DNA of 64,000 nucleotides from Eoetvoesiella caeni. GTDB taxonomy: Bacteria > Pseudomonadota > Gammaproteobacteria > Burkholderiales > Burkholderiaceae_B. Where the stretch lies: assembly GCF_003315175.1 (NCBI RefSeq), contig NZ_QNRQ01000001.1, positions 310,001 through 374,000 of the forward strand, given 5' to 3'. The position numbers and the translations under genes are program-made. Shown here piece after piece: positions 36,690 to 46,212 of this stretch; the stretch's first letter is position 1, and every line of letters starts with the position of its first letter. Below the pieces are notes generated by a model. That model saw nothing but the letters and a program-made list of their open reading frames with translations, was not told where the DNA came from and made no database searches.

Positions 36690-38714
36690 ATGCCGCGTTA
36701 CGTCAAAATAATACTCGCAGGATTGGCCGCTCTTTTACTGAGCTTGATCCTGTGCGTCATAGTGATATCGACCGTTAGCTGGGAGTACGCAAAACCCTGG
36801 ATAAACCAGCAGGCAAGTACATTGGCGAATCGTCCCGTCGCCGTCAACGGCCGTTTGACACTGCGCTGGGTAAAGCCGTCGAACCAGGAAGGCTGGCGCA
36901 GCTGGATTCCGTGGCCGGAAATTTCCGCTGACAACATCATGCTGGGCAATCCTTGGAAAGACGCGGCGAACATGGCCGATATTAAAAGCCTCAAAGTCGT
37001 GTTCAACCCTTGGGCTCTGCCGGGACATACGGTACAGATTCAAAACCTCGAAGTCCGCGACGGCAACATCTCTCTTGAAAAACGCGAAGATAAAAGCAAT
37101 AACTGGACTTTTGGGAAACAACAGGACACCAAGCCTTCGGCCTGGGATTTCGAAATCCAGCACCTGATCCTGAACAATGTACAGCTGCGATTCGCCGACC
37201 AGACGCGGCAACTGGACCTTACAGCCACGTTCAACAGTCTGCGGCAAGCCAGCTCAAGTACCGCTTCCAATCCCGAACCATACGAAGTCGACTGGGTCGT
37301 CAAAGGCACGTACCAAGACAAGGCCGTGCAGGGCAAGGGCCGGATGGGAACGCTGCTTTCCTTGCGAGCCGACGCGGCGCCGCTGCGGGTGGACGGCGAC
37401 GTCCGGATCGACTCGACCAGCATCGGCGCAACCGGGACTCTGCCAAAGCTGGATCTCTCCGGCCCGCTCGACATACAACTGCGCCTGTCGGGCGATTCCA
37501 TGCACGAACTCTATTCGATTCTTGGCGTGGTGCTGCCAACGACCGCGCCCTATCACACGGAAGGCCGGCTGGTCCGCACGCCGGGTGCGGACGGCGACAC
37601 ATGGCTCTATGAAAACTTCAAAGGCACAGTCGGAAAAAGCGATTTGGCCGGAACGCTGCGCTACCAAGTACGCAAGCCGCGCCCTCTTCTGACCGGACAG
37701 CTGGAGTCGAAGCTACTGCGGCTGCGCGATCTGGGGCCTTTGATCGGCATCGACACCAGCACGGTAAAAGGCAAAACCGCTCGCCAGGCGGCGCAAGCCC
37801 AGCCCAAGAACAAGGCCCTGCCCGTCAAGCATATCGACACGGCCCGCTGGGGGGCCATGGATGCCGACGTCAAGTTTACCGGGCGCAAGATTGTGCGCGA
37901 CAAATCGCTGCCGCTGGACAACATCTCCGCACACGTCGAACTTAATGATCGCGTACTTTCATTCAGGCCGTTGAACTTCGGTGTAGCGGGCGGCACGCTA
38001 AGCAATACCCTGGTGCTCAACGGCCAGGAAAAAACCATCAAGGCCCGCATCAAAACCACCGCCAAGCACCTGAAGTTGAAACAGCTCTTTCCCGCCGCCG
38101 CCTCCATGAAAGCAAGCTTCGGCGAAGTGTATGGGGACTTGTCACTTACCGGCAGCGGGACATCGGTTGCAACGCTTTTGGCGCATGCCAACGGCCAGGT
38201 CCAGCTATTGGTAAGCAGGGGCACCATAAGCAAGGCGCTACTGGAAACGGCTGGGTTGAATATTGCCAACATCATCATCGGCAAACTGTTCGGCGACAAG
38301 CAGGTCGTCCTGAATTGCCTGGCGGGCGACTTCGTCATGACCGACGGTCTGCTGCAAACGCGCGTATTCACTCTTGAAACCGATGACGCGCTGGTCGAGC
38401 TGACGGGGCAGATCACCTTCGCCAACGAACGGCTGGACCTGGACGTCAAGCCCGACAATAAATCACTGCGCATTTTTACGTTGCGTTCCCCGTTATACGT
38501 GAAAGGCACATTCAAGAATCCCGACGTAGGCGTCCAGGCGGGGCCGCTGGCGGCGCGCGCCGGAGCCGCCATTGCCCTGGGCCTGGCTTCGCCTTTCGCA
38601 GCGATCCTGCCCCTGTTGAACCTGGGAACCAACGACTCCAGCGACTGCGGCGCACTGCTGGCTCAAGTCGAGAAGCCGTCGAAAGCGCCGCAGAAGCGTC
38701 CGGCGCAAAAATAG
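36690..38714 (+). CDS. AsmA-family protein
   Basis: A 674-residue AsmA-like envelope protein. One N-terminal membrane segment (about residues 7-30, IILAGLAALLLSLILCVIVI) precedes a long periplasmic domain with the AsmA-typical opening WINQQASTLANRPVAVNGRL. The C-terminal half has GSGTSVATLLAHANGQVQLL, the AsmA C-terminal family pattern. Such proteins influence outer-membrane lipid homeostasis and are related to YhdP. The start follows CCAGGAGT. It is convergent with the next gene; only 3 bases separate the stops. Confidence 0.87.
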   Translation: MPRYVKIILAGLAALLLSLILCVIVISTVSWEYAKPWINQQASTLANRPVAVNGRLTLRWVKPSNQEGWRSWIPWPEISADNIMLGNPWKDAANMADIKSLKVVFNPWALPGHTVQIQNLEVRDGNISLEKREDKSNNWTFGKQQDTKPSAWDFEIQHLILNNVQLRFADQTRQLDLTATFNSLRQASSSTASNPEPYEVDWVVKGTYQDKAVQGKGRMGTLLSLRADAAPLRVDGDVRIDSTSIGATGTLPKLDLSGPLDIQLRLSGDSMHELYSILGVVLPTTAPYHTEGRLVRTPGADGDTWLYENFKGTVGKSDLAGTLRYQVRKPRPLLTGQLESKLLRLRDLGPLIGIDTSTVKGKTARQAAQAQPKNKALPVKHIDTARWGAMDADVKFTGRKIVRDKSLPLDNISAHVELNDRVLSFRPLNFGVAGGTLSNTLVLNGQEKTIKARIKTTAKHLKLKQLFPAAASMKASFGEVYGDLSLTGSGTSVATLLAHANGQVQLLVSRGTISKALLETAGLNIANIIIGKLFGDKQVVLNCLAGDFVMTDGLLQTRVFTLETDDALVELTGQITFANERLDLDVKPDNKSLRIFTLRSPLYVKGTFKNPDVGVQAGPLAARAGAAIALGLASPFAAILPLLNLGTNDSSDCGALLAQVEKPSKAPQKRPAQK

Positions 38715-38717
38715 CGG

Positions 38718-39482
38718 CTATAGACTGATGCGCGCCGCGAGGGGCGCATGATCGGACAGCAATCCCCATCGGCTGGCCTTCAGTACCACAGGGGCATACT
38801 CGGCTACATTGCGCACGTAAATCCGGTCGAGCCGCAGCACTGGAAAACGCGCCGGGAAAGATCGCGCCACCCGTCCCCGCGATTCGTTGAATACCTCTTT
38901 CAGTTCGCTGGATCTTGATAGAAACCGCTGGCCGTGCAAATTCCAGTCATTGAAGTCGCCGGCGACGATCAACGGCGAGTCCGCGGGAATCTCGTTGGCA
39001 ATCCAGCGGCAAAGCGCCTCCAGCTGCGCTCTGCGCTGCCGCGCGCGCAATCCCAAATGTACACAGATGGTATGAACATCCTGGCCCAGGCCAAGCGGGC
39101 GCAGTACGCTATGCAGCAAGCCGCGCTTTTCGAATTTGTCCACGGAAACATCGACGTTCTCGTAACTGACGATCGGGTACTTGGATAACAACGCATTGCC
39201 GTGATGGCCATGAGAATAAACAGCGTTGCGCCCATAGGCAAAGTCCGACCAGATGGAATCGGCCAGGAACTCGTATTGACTGGTGGACGGCCATCGAGTC
39301 TGGCGGCTTGCATGCCTCTCGTGCGCGCCCAGTACCTCCTGCAAAAAAACCACGTCGGCCTCGGTAGCCCGGATTGCGTCGCGCAGCTCATGCAGCATGA
39401 ATTTCCTGTTGAAAATCGTAAATCCCTTATGAGCATTGACTGTAAGTACTTTCAGTGCAAGATCTGCGCGTTCGATAGCCAT
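38718..39482 (-). CDS. Endonuclease/exonuclease/phosphatase-family protein (YbhP-like)
   Basis: A 254-residue metal-dependent phosphodiesterase-fold protein. ADVVFLQEVLG supplies the metal-binding Glu, IVAGDFNDW the Asp/Asn pair, and LLSDHAPLAARI the C-terminal Asp-His. The start MAIERADLALKVLTVNAHKG was chosen at 39482; an upstream extension is poor. In E. coli a similar gene (ybhP) neighbours clsB (ybhO) and ybhN; homologues of those two are in this window at 60990-63169, beyond the glycogen operon. The substrate is unknown; DNA, phosphoinositide-like lipids or other phosphodiesters are all possible for the fold. It lies 102 bases after treY on the same strand. Confidence 0.8.
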   Translation of the reverse strand: MAIERADLALKVLTVNAHKGFTIFNRKFMLHELRDAIRATEADVVFLQEVLGAHERHASRQTRWPSTSQYEFLADSIWSDFAYGRNAVYSHGHHGNALLSKYPIVSYENVDVSVDKFEKRGLLHSVLRPLGLGQDVHTICVHLGLRARQRRAQLEALCRWIANEIPADSPLIVAGDFNDWNLHGQRFLSRSSELKEVFNESRGRVARSFPARFPVLRLDRIYVRNVAEYAPVVLKASRWGLLSDHAPLAARISL

Positions 39483-39584
39483 GATTTTCCGTCGCAAGTA
39501 TAGGTCCAGGGCGCAGCAATCCTCGTGCCGCGCCGGCCATATGAATGCCACAGAACCTATGGCAGCCATCGGCATCGCCTTGTT

Positions 39585-42257
39585 TCATGCCGCCGGACTG
39601 TGCAGTACGGCAACGGGGAAACGCCCAAGCAGAGTCTCCAGCGGAAGCCGGACGTCATGAAAGTAATGCTCTTCACCGGTCAACGCGTTCAGCCAGGTCC
39701 GCCTGGACATATGCACGGGCAACTGGGCATAGGTCTCGCGCCAAAAATCAAGGCCGATCAAAGGCAAGCCGGTGCCCTTCCCGACTGCCATGGCATGCCA
39801 GCACAAGCGCGGAACCACCACAAGCACCGCATCGTCGCCGCCTGCACGCAAAAAGGCTATGGCGTGGCTGCCGGCCTCTCCGGCAACCAGCAAGGCCGTA
39901 TAGCCGCCCCTGGCAAAAACATGCGGCACTTGCCGGCGTAGCCGCAGCACCCGCGCAATCACCGCCTGTTTGATACGGCCGTTGCGCCAGCCTGCAAGCA
40001 GCTTTTCAATGCTGGGCTGCATTTGCAAAGCCTCCAGCGCGCGGCGGCGTGCGCGGAAATCGACCTGGCGACGATTGTCGGGATCGACCAGAGAGAAGTC
40101 CCAGAACTCCGTACCTTGATATAGGTCGGGCACGCCCGGCACCGTCATTCGCAGCACAAGCTGCGCCAGGCTGTTGACGGCGCCCGCCGGGGCCAGGTCT
40201 TCTATGAACCGCTGGATATCGGCCCGCATATCCGCTTGGTCGCCCAGCATCAGCGCTCGCAACTGTTGCACACAGCGCTCCTCATGGCGAAGATCCGGCG
40301 TGAACCAGCTTGAACTGGTCTTGGCTTCGCGCAGCGCCTTGACTTGCCATTGCGCCAGGCGCTCGGTGTAGCGCGCCAAGCCTTCGGCGTCGTCCAGCGA
40401 AAGATCCAGTGGCCATGATCCCACTATTGTCTGCATCAGCATATAGCGCTCCGCCGTGTGAACAGGCTTGGCATTGTCCTGAAAGCCTGCCCACCTCAGC
40501 CAGCGTTGGCTGGCCGCGGCCCACCGGCCGGGCATCTCGCTGATTACCGCCAGGCGGGCGCGGGAGTCCTCTCCGCGTTTCTGGTCGTGCGTTGCGGTGC
40601 TAACCATCGATTCCGGCATATGGGCCAGCCGCCACGCATTGCGGCGGTGGAAGTCGGCGCTGGAAAGCGAGAAATCGCTCAGGCCCGAGCCGACTTCATT
40701 GCGGGACAACAACCTGCCGTAGCGATAAAACACCGTATCTTCAAGCGACTTGGCCGCAAGCGGCGGAGTAAGCTGTTGAAGGCGATTGATCGCATTGCGG
40801 CGCAATTGTTCGCGTTCTTTCCCTTGAGGCTGCGTCGCGGCCATGGGAGTGCTCAAGCTGCGAAACAGCCCATCCAGCAGCATGCGAAGACTTGCGTCGT
40901 CACCCTGTCCGAACCGCTGGCTGGCCTGCGCAGCCGCTGCTAAAAGCCAACCGATATCGCGTGAGTCGCCGTTGCCTTCCTCCAGATACGTCCGGTAGAT
41001 CGGAAAAACGCTCAAGAAGCGCTGCATGGCACGGTCGATGGCGGCCAATGTCCAGCCGTGCTTTGCCGCGTCGAATTGCACCAGGCTCCACAAAGCTCGC
41101 AATAATGCCCGGTACTCAACGGCAAAATGCTGGTTCAGCATTAATTGGCGCGCTTCGACCAGCCACTCTTGGGCCGGCGACTTCACGTTCGATATCTCGC
41201 TCCAGCAATCGGCCAAAGCCGCCTCACCGTCCGGATCATGCAGCACGGCATTGGCTTGGTCCATAAAATCATAGCCTGTGGTTCCATGCACGGCCCAGCG
41301 TCCGTCCAGCACCTCGTCATGGGCGAGGATTTTTTCCACGACAATCCAGGGTTCGTCATGGCGCAACGCATCCGGACGTTGCACCGATCCGGCCCGCAGC
41401 CGGGCTCTCAATTGCCGGCAGTACGACAACGGTTGCGCCAGCCCATCAACGTGGTCGATACGCAGGCCATCGATCAGGCCCTGGGCAAACAAGCGCAATG
41501 GCAACGCGTGCACCGCGTCGAACACCGCCCGCCGCTCGACTCGCACTCCAATCAGCGAACTGATTTCAAAGAAGCGGCGCCAGTTGATGCGTTCGCCGGC
41601 GCAACGCCACCAGTCCAGCACATAATGCTGCCGATCGAGCAATGCTTCAAAGCGCATGCGGCCCGCCTGCGTGGCGCAATCATGCTGGGCAAGAGTCTGT
41701 GCAACGGAATCGCCGGTCAAGGGCAAGGATTCGTGCCTCAAGGGATAGCGGGCGCCCTCGGCCTGAACCTGAAATGAACGCGACGCATCATCGAACACCA
41801 AGGACAACGTACCGCAGTCAAGCTCTGCCTGGCGGCTTTGCGCCAGGAAAGGCGCAAGAACCTTGCCCTTCAGCTCTGGGTCTTCCGAATTCCAGTCAAT
41901 GTCGAACCAATCGGCATAGGCACTGGCTTGCCCCAACAGCAGCACGTCCCACCACCAGCGGTTGGCGGCATGCGCCGCCATATGGTTCGGCACAATATCC
42001 AGGACAATGCCCATCCGATGGGCGCGCAGTCGTTGCGCCAGTTCGGCGAACGCCGCCTCGCCGCCCAGCTCCCGGCTGACGATCGTGGGATCTGTCACAT
42101 CGTAGCCGTGCATGGAGCCTGGAACAGCTTGCGTTATCGGCGAGAGATATAAATGGCTGACTCCCATTGCCGCGTAGTACGGCACCTGCTCACAGGCATC
42201 GGCCAGTGTAAAGCCGGCATTCAATTGCAGACGCGCGGTGGCCAGAGGAGTGCTCAC
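39585..42257 (-). CDS. treY: Malto-oligosyltrehalose synthase
   Basis: GH13 enzyme of 890 residues that converts the reducing-end glucose pair of a maltodextrin to a trehalose unit; TreZ then releases trehalose. IVLDIVPNHMA is at about residues 85-95, and the nucleophile Asp267 lies in GLRIDHVDGLAQP. STATHDQKRGEDSRARL and VPDLYQGTEFWDFSLVDPDN are TreY hallmarks. The start is a GTG at 42257 behind GGAGG, overlapping the malQ stop by 4 bases; the 133-codon upstream extension is a shadow of malQ. It is the last gene of the glycogen/trehalose operon. Confidence 0.95.
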   Translation of the reverse strand: MSTPLATARLQLNAGFTLADACEQVPYYAAMGVSHLYLSPITQAVPGSMHGYDVTDPTIVSRELGGEAAFAELAQRLRAHRMGIVLDIVPNHMAAHAANRWWWDVLLLGQASAYADWFDIDWNSEDPELKGKVLAPFLAQSRQAELDCGTLSLVFDDASRSFQVQAEGARYPLRHESLPLTGDSVAQTLAQHDCATQAGRMRFEALLDRQHYVLDWWRCAGERINWRRFFEISSLIGVRVERRAVFDAVHALPLRLFAQGLIDGLRIDHVDGLAQPLSYCRQLRARLRAGSVQRPDALRHDEPWIVVEKILAHDEVLDGRWAVHGTTGYDFMDQANAVLHDPDGEAALADCWSEISNVKSPAQEWLVEARQLMLNQHFAVEYRALLRALWSLVQFDAAKHGWTLAAIDRAMQRFLSVFPIYRTYLEEGNGDSRDIGWLLAAAAQASQRFGQGDDASLRMLLDGLFRSLSTPMAATQPQGKEREQLRRNAINRLQQLTPPLAAKSLEDTVFYRYGRLLSRNEVGSGLSDFSLSSADFHRRNAWRLAHMPESMVSTATHDQKRGEDSRARLAVISEMPGRWAAASQRWLRWAGFQDNAKPVHTAERYMLMQTIVGSWPLDLSLDDAEGLARYTERLAQWQVKALREAKTSSSWFTPDLRHEERCVQQLRALMLGDQADMRADIQRFIEDLAPAGAVNSLAQLVLRMTVPGVPDLYQGTEFWDFSLVDPDNRRQVDFRARRRALEALQMQPSIEKLLAGWRNGRIKQAVIARVLRLRRQVPHVFARGGYTALLVAGEAGSHAIAFLRAGGDDAVLVVVPRLCWHAMAVGKGTGLPLIGLDFWRETYAQLPVHMSRRTWLNALTGEEHYFHDVRLPLETLLGRFPVAVLHSPAA

Positions 42258-44392
42258 GGCGTCCTCCGCCCGCGCTCCACAGCGGACACGCACTCGCGCA
42301 CATCGCCGGAATCCAGAATAACGGCGGCCGCACGCGGCTGGCGCCGCCGCCAGTCGGGGTGGGCCATTGTTCCGCCGCGCGGCGCTCCCGGAAGATTGGC
42401 TTGTTCCGCCTCGCCCAGCAAGTCCTCGATGGGAATCAGAACCAAAGGCGCGGGTGCGCTGGCGACAAACGACAATATGGCTCGGCGTATCGAGTGCAAC
42501 GATGAGTCGCATGGATGCAGATCGCCCTCGCCGGCCCGGTTCAACGCCTGGCACAAGGCGTTTTTTTCTTGCCTTCGCGCAGACTCCAGCGCCGTCGACT
42601 CCTCTTGCGAAATCTGACCCAATTGCCTGCGCCACTGCAGATCGCGCGCGCACCACCAGCCGGCAACTGTCGGCAGGTCATGCGTGGTTGTAGTCGCCAC
42701 CGCCTGGGGCGGCCACGATCGCGACGATGGAAAAGCCACCGCGCCACCGGGTTCGGCCGCAGTATGCTCGAACCACAAGACGGATGTCCCCAGCACATTC
42801 TTATTGTAGATATGCTCGTTGAAACCGGCAGGCACTGTGCCCAGATTCTCGCCGATCACCACCGCGCGATGGCGTGTGGCTTCCAGCGCGAGGATGCGCA
42901 ACATGTTGTCCAGCGGATAACTGACATAGCAGCCGTCGGCCGCCGACGCACCTCGCGGGATCAGCCACATTCGCGCCAATCCAAGTATATGGTCAACCCG
43001 TATGCCTCCCGCATGCGACAAAGCGGCACGCAGAATCTCTTTGAACGGCTCGTAGCCGCTGCCTGCCAAGGCCCTGGGTGAAAATGCCGCCAATCCCCAA
43101 TCCTGTCCTTTCGGCTGATGCAGGTCCGGCGGCGCACCTATGGAAACATCATCAAGGAAGTCGTCCTGGCGGCTCCAGACATGGCTGCCGCGCGCATCGG
43201 TTCCGATGGCAAGATCGACGATAGTGCCCAATGCCATCCCTTCTTGCACGGCGCTTTGCTGCGCCAGCCGTATGCCCTCATCGGCCAGCCATTGCAAAAA
43301 GACATGAAAACGGACATCGGCTGCGTGCTCGGCCGCAAACTGCCGCACCGCCGCTGACTGGGGATCGCGCAGCGCCGAAGGCCATTCCTGCCAGCCGCAA
43401 GAAGCACCGAGGATGGGAGCAAAGTACGCGTGCAATGCTTCGTAGCAGCCATGGTTCTCGAGCATTTGCCCGCCTCGTGCGCGAAAATCCTCGAATGCCC
43501 GCAATAGCTGCGCCGGCGACTTGCTTTCGAACCATCGGAATACTTGGGAAAAGACTTCCATCCGATATCGCAGGACCTCGGGCCAGTCGATAAGCTGCTC
43601 GCTCGGGCCCGGCTTATGGCTTGCCGCCCCTGCCCGAGCGGCTTTCATAGCTTCGGCGCCCAGGACCATGCCCGGATCGGCAAAGTTGGCATTCAAGAAT
43701 ATGCGGCTGGATGGTGCGTAAGGACTATAGCGCGCCGGATCGGCGCTGAACATCGCATGTATCGGGCTGATGGCCACGGCATCGGCGCCGCAATGCGCCG
43801 CGGCGCGCGCAAATTCGGCCAGCGCTGCATAGTCGCCGGCCTCGGTAAGGCCCGCGCCATCGTCGTCGCCAGCTGGATTCTGCCTGGACCGACGCAAGCC
43901 ATACAGCTGGACAGCCACTCCCCAAAGACGGGGATGCGGCCGTCCGGCCAGCTCGGCAATCGACGGACAGCGCAAGGGCGCAACCACCAGAGGAATGCGC
44001 CTGGCGCCGATCTCCAGCATGTGATATCCAGGTTCGCTAACCGCCGCAATGCGAACCCGGCCGGGCTCGGCCAGTTCCGCCGAACCGGCCTCGTATCCCC
44101 CGCCCTCCAGCGCCACGCGGTAGCTCATTCCGCCGCGATAGTTGAAAGCCGGGGACGATCCCGCGTCGGCAAACACCATGGCGCAATCCGCGCCAGCGGC
44201 TTGGTCGATGCGGGCCTGGCTTTCGCGTATCTGCGCGGCCGAGCCGCAAGGCAGGCCCAAGGCCTCCAGCAAGGCTTGCAGCACGGCCGGTCGGACCTGA
44301 CGCACCTGGCCGTGGACATCTTTCCATGACTGTATCAAGCCGCTGTGCGCGGCAAGCCTGGACAATCCTGGATCGATCATCGAAGCGCTCAC
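42254..44392 (-). CDS. malQ: 4-alpha-glucanotransferase (amylomaltase)
   Basis: GH77 disproportionating enzyme (712 residues) that transfers maltodextrin segments between chains, adjusting lengths for TreY or GlgX. GGIRVDHILGLARMWLIPRG (nucleophile Asp near residue 467) and VIGENLGTVP (acid/base Glu near 512) are typical of the proteobacterial MalQ branch, as is the N-terminal extra domain. The start ATG overlaps the treZ stop (ATGA), and the stop overlaps the treY GTG. It lies inside the operon between treZ and treY. Confidence 0.93.
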   Translation of the reverse strand: MSASMIDPGLSRLAAHSGLIQSWKDVHGQVRQVRPAVLQALLEALGLPCGSAAQIRESQARIDQAAGADCAMVFADAGSSPAFNYRGGMSYRVALEGGGYEAGSAELAEPGRVRIAAVSEPGYHMLEIGARRIPLVVAPLRCPSIAELAGRPHPRLWGVAVQLYGLRRSRQNPAGDDDGAGLTEAGDYAALAEFARAAAHCGADAVAISPIHAMFSADPARYSPYAPSSRIFLNANFADPGMVLGAEAMKAARAGAASHKPGPSEQLIDWPEVLRYRMEVFSQVFRWFESKSPAQLLRAFEDFRARGGQMLENHGCYEALHAYFAPILGASCGWQEWPSALRDPQSAAVRQFAAEHAADVRFHVFLQWLADEGIRLAQQSAVQEGMALGTIVDLAIGTDARGSHVWSRQDDFLDDVSIGAPPDLHQPKGQDWGLAAFSPRALAGSGYEPFKEILRAALSHAGGIRVDHILGLARMWLIPRGASAADGCYVSYPLDNMLRILALEATRHRAVVIGENLGTVPAGFNEHIYNKNVLGTSVLWFEHTAAEPGGAVAFPSSRSWPPQAVATTTTHDLPTVAGWWCARDLQWRRQLGQISQEESTALESARRQEKNALCQALNRAGEGDLHPCDSSLHSIRRAILSFVASAPAPLVLIPIEDLLGEAEQANLPGAPRGGTMAHPDWRRRQPRAAAVILDSGDVRECVSAVERGRRTP

Positions 44393-46212
44393 GATGCTTC
44401 CTGCCCGTAATGTGCGCTGGGCCGCAAGACCGCGACCGTGCAGGCCGGCAATAATTTCCGCTGGCGCAATGCCTCATAGCCGCCGCTCTTGCTGGCAAAC
44501 AAAGCGAAGTCGTCGGGCCAGGCCTGCGCGCCGGAAGAGACGCAAGCGGCCTGGGACAGATTGCAATATATGCTTAGTTCGCCTGCGTGCGACAGGCGCC
44601 AGCGCGCATGCACGCACAGCGGAGCAAGAACAGCCACCCCCAGGCTGCGCGAGCCCTCGAGATATGGAGTGACATGACCGCGTCTCAAGCCCAGCAACCG
44701 GCGGTAGTAATCGCGCCATTGACGCGCCTCGAGGTCGTGGGGCTCCGCGGCCACGATGGACGCTTCCCAGGCCTGAATGTCATTGGGGTCCGGAATGCCA
44801 GCTTGGCCCTCGTTCGTCTCGAAGGCATGCTGCGCGGCAAACTCCTTGCGCCTGCCTTCGCGCACCGCACGCGCCAGCGCTTCATCTTCATGCGACGTAA
44901 AATAGTGAAACGGTGTAGCTGCGCCATATTCCTCGCCCATGAACAACATAGGGATGTGCGGCATAAGCAATTGCAAGGCGACAGCCGCATGCAAAGCCGT
45001 CAGGTCGCCCTTGCATAGCGACACCAGGCGTTCGCCCCATGCGCGGTTGCCGACCTGGTCATGGTTCTGTAGAAAACATACGAACTGCGTAGGCGCAAGA
45101 CCGGCGCTTGGTTCGCCGCGGACGCCGTCCGCCACACCGTCCCGGACGCCCTGATAGACGAACCCTTCCGCCAGGAAGCGGGCAAGTTTGTCAGTAGGCT
45201 GCTGCGAGTAATCGGAGTAATAGCCCTGCGTTTCGCCGGTAAGAATGTAATGCAGCACATGATGGCCGTCATCATTCCATTGTGCATCGAAACCCTGGGT
45301 CAGTAAGGACGCCGCGTTGTTATGGTTCTCAAGCACAAGATGGATATGCCTTTGCTGAGGAATATGGCTGCGCACAAAGCGTGCCATTTTGGCCGGCCAG
45401 CTTTGATCGGCAATGGCATGCACCGCATCCAGCCGCAATCCATCAAAACGGAACTCGCTCAGCCAATACAAGGCGTTTTCCGAAAAGAATGCTTGCACCG
45501 CTTCTTGCTGAAAGTCGATGGCCGGCCCCCAGGGGGTCTGGATATCGGCGCGAAAAAAATCCGCGGCATACGAAGGCAGATAATTGCCGTCAGGGCCGAA
45601 ATGGTTATAGACGACATCCAGAAAAACCATCATCCCCAGTCCATGGGCGGCATCCACCAAATGCCGCAACTGGTCGGGCGTGCCATAGCGGCAATCGGGC
45701 GCATAAGGCAGAACACCGTCATATCCCCAATTTCGGGGTCCCGGAAAATCTGCGATAGGCATCAGTTCCAGAGCTGTTACTCCAAGCTGGGCCAAGCCTT
45801 GCAGGCGCGCCTCGACGCCTTCGAAGCCGCCGGCCAGGCCGCAATGGATTTCATACAGGACAGCCTGCGTCCACGGACGGCCTCGCCAATCGGTGTTCTT
45901 CCACGGATATGCGCGGGTCTCGCATACGACGCTGGCGTCGTGCACATCGCCGTCCTGCAAGCGCGAAGCGGGATCGGGCACAGCCCGTCCCCCGCCCATC
46001 CGATAACGGTATTTTGCGCCGACTCGGCAAGGAAGCGTCAGGCGATAGTAGCCACCGCCTTCGTAGTCCATTGGAACCGGCTGCTGTCCTTCTATTTCAA
46101 GGACGACATCCCGCCGCTCGATGCCGGGAGCCCACACCCGAAAGCGGACCAGGCCATCGCCGCAGGGTATGGCGCCAAAGGCGTAATCGAAGGATGCGCA
46201 AGCCTCAGCCAT
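44389..46212 (-). CDS. treZ: Malto-oligosyltrehalose trehalohydrolase
   Basis: GH13 enzyme of 607 residues that hydrolyses maltooligosyl-trehalose to release free trehalose, partner of TreY. The N-terminal CBM48-like domain (FGAIPCGDGLVRFRVWAPGI) precedes the barrel. The nucleophile is Asp262 in RFDGLRLDAVHAIAD and the acid is Glu295 in HIHLVLENHNN. The ATG at 46212 was chosen because it follows GAGGCAGCC; a TTG 15 bases upstream is possible. It overlaps the end of glgX by 8 bases. Confidence 0.95.
   Translation of the reverse strand: MAEACASFDYAFGAIPCGDGLVRFRVWAPGIERRDVVLEIEGQQPVPMDYEGGGYYRLTLPCRVGAKYRYRMGGGRAVPDPASRLQDGDVHDASVVCETRAYPWKNTDWRGRPWTQAVLYEIHCGLAGGFEGVEARLQGLAQLGVTALELMPIADFPGPRNWGYDGVLPYAPDCRYGTPDQLRHLVDAAHGLGMMVFLDVVYNHFGPDGNYLPSYAADFFRADIQTPWGPAIDFQQEAVQAFFSENALYWLSEFRFDGLRLDAVHAIADQSWPAKMARFVRSHIPQQRHIHLVLENHNNAASLLTQGFDAQWNDDGHHVLHYILTGETQGYYSDYSQQPTDKLARFLAEGFVYQGVRDGVADGVRGEPSAGLAPTQFVCFLQNHDQVGNRAWGERLVSLCKGDLTALHAAVALQLLMPHIPMLFMGEEYGAATPFHYFTSHEDEALARAVREGRRKEFAAQHAFETNEGQAGIPDPNDIQAWEASIVAAEPHDLEARQWRDYYRRLLGLRRGHVTPYLEGSRSLGVAVLAPLCVHARWRLSHAGELSIYCNLSQAACVSSGAQAWPDDFALFASKSGGYEALRQRKLLPACTVAVLRPSAHYGQEAS

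Noticed and set aside
42258-42656. Possible 133-residue N-terminal extension of TreY
   Set aside because: It overlaps malQ in another frame, is Arg/Gly-rich, and the GTG at 42257 has a GGAGG site and a 4-base overlap with the malQ stop.
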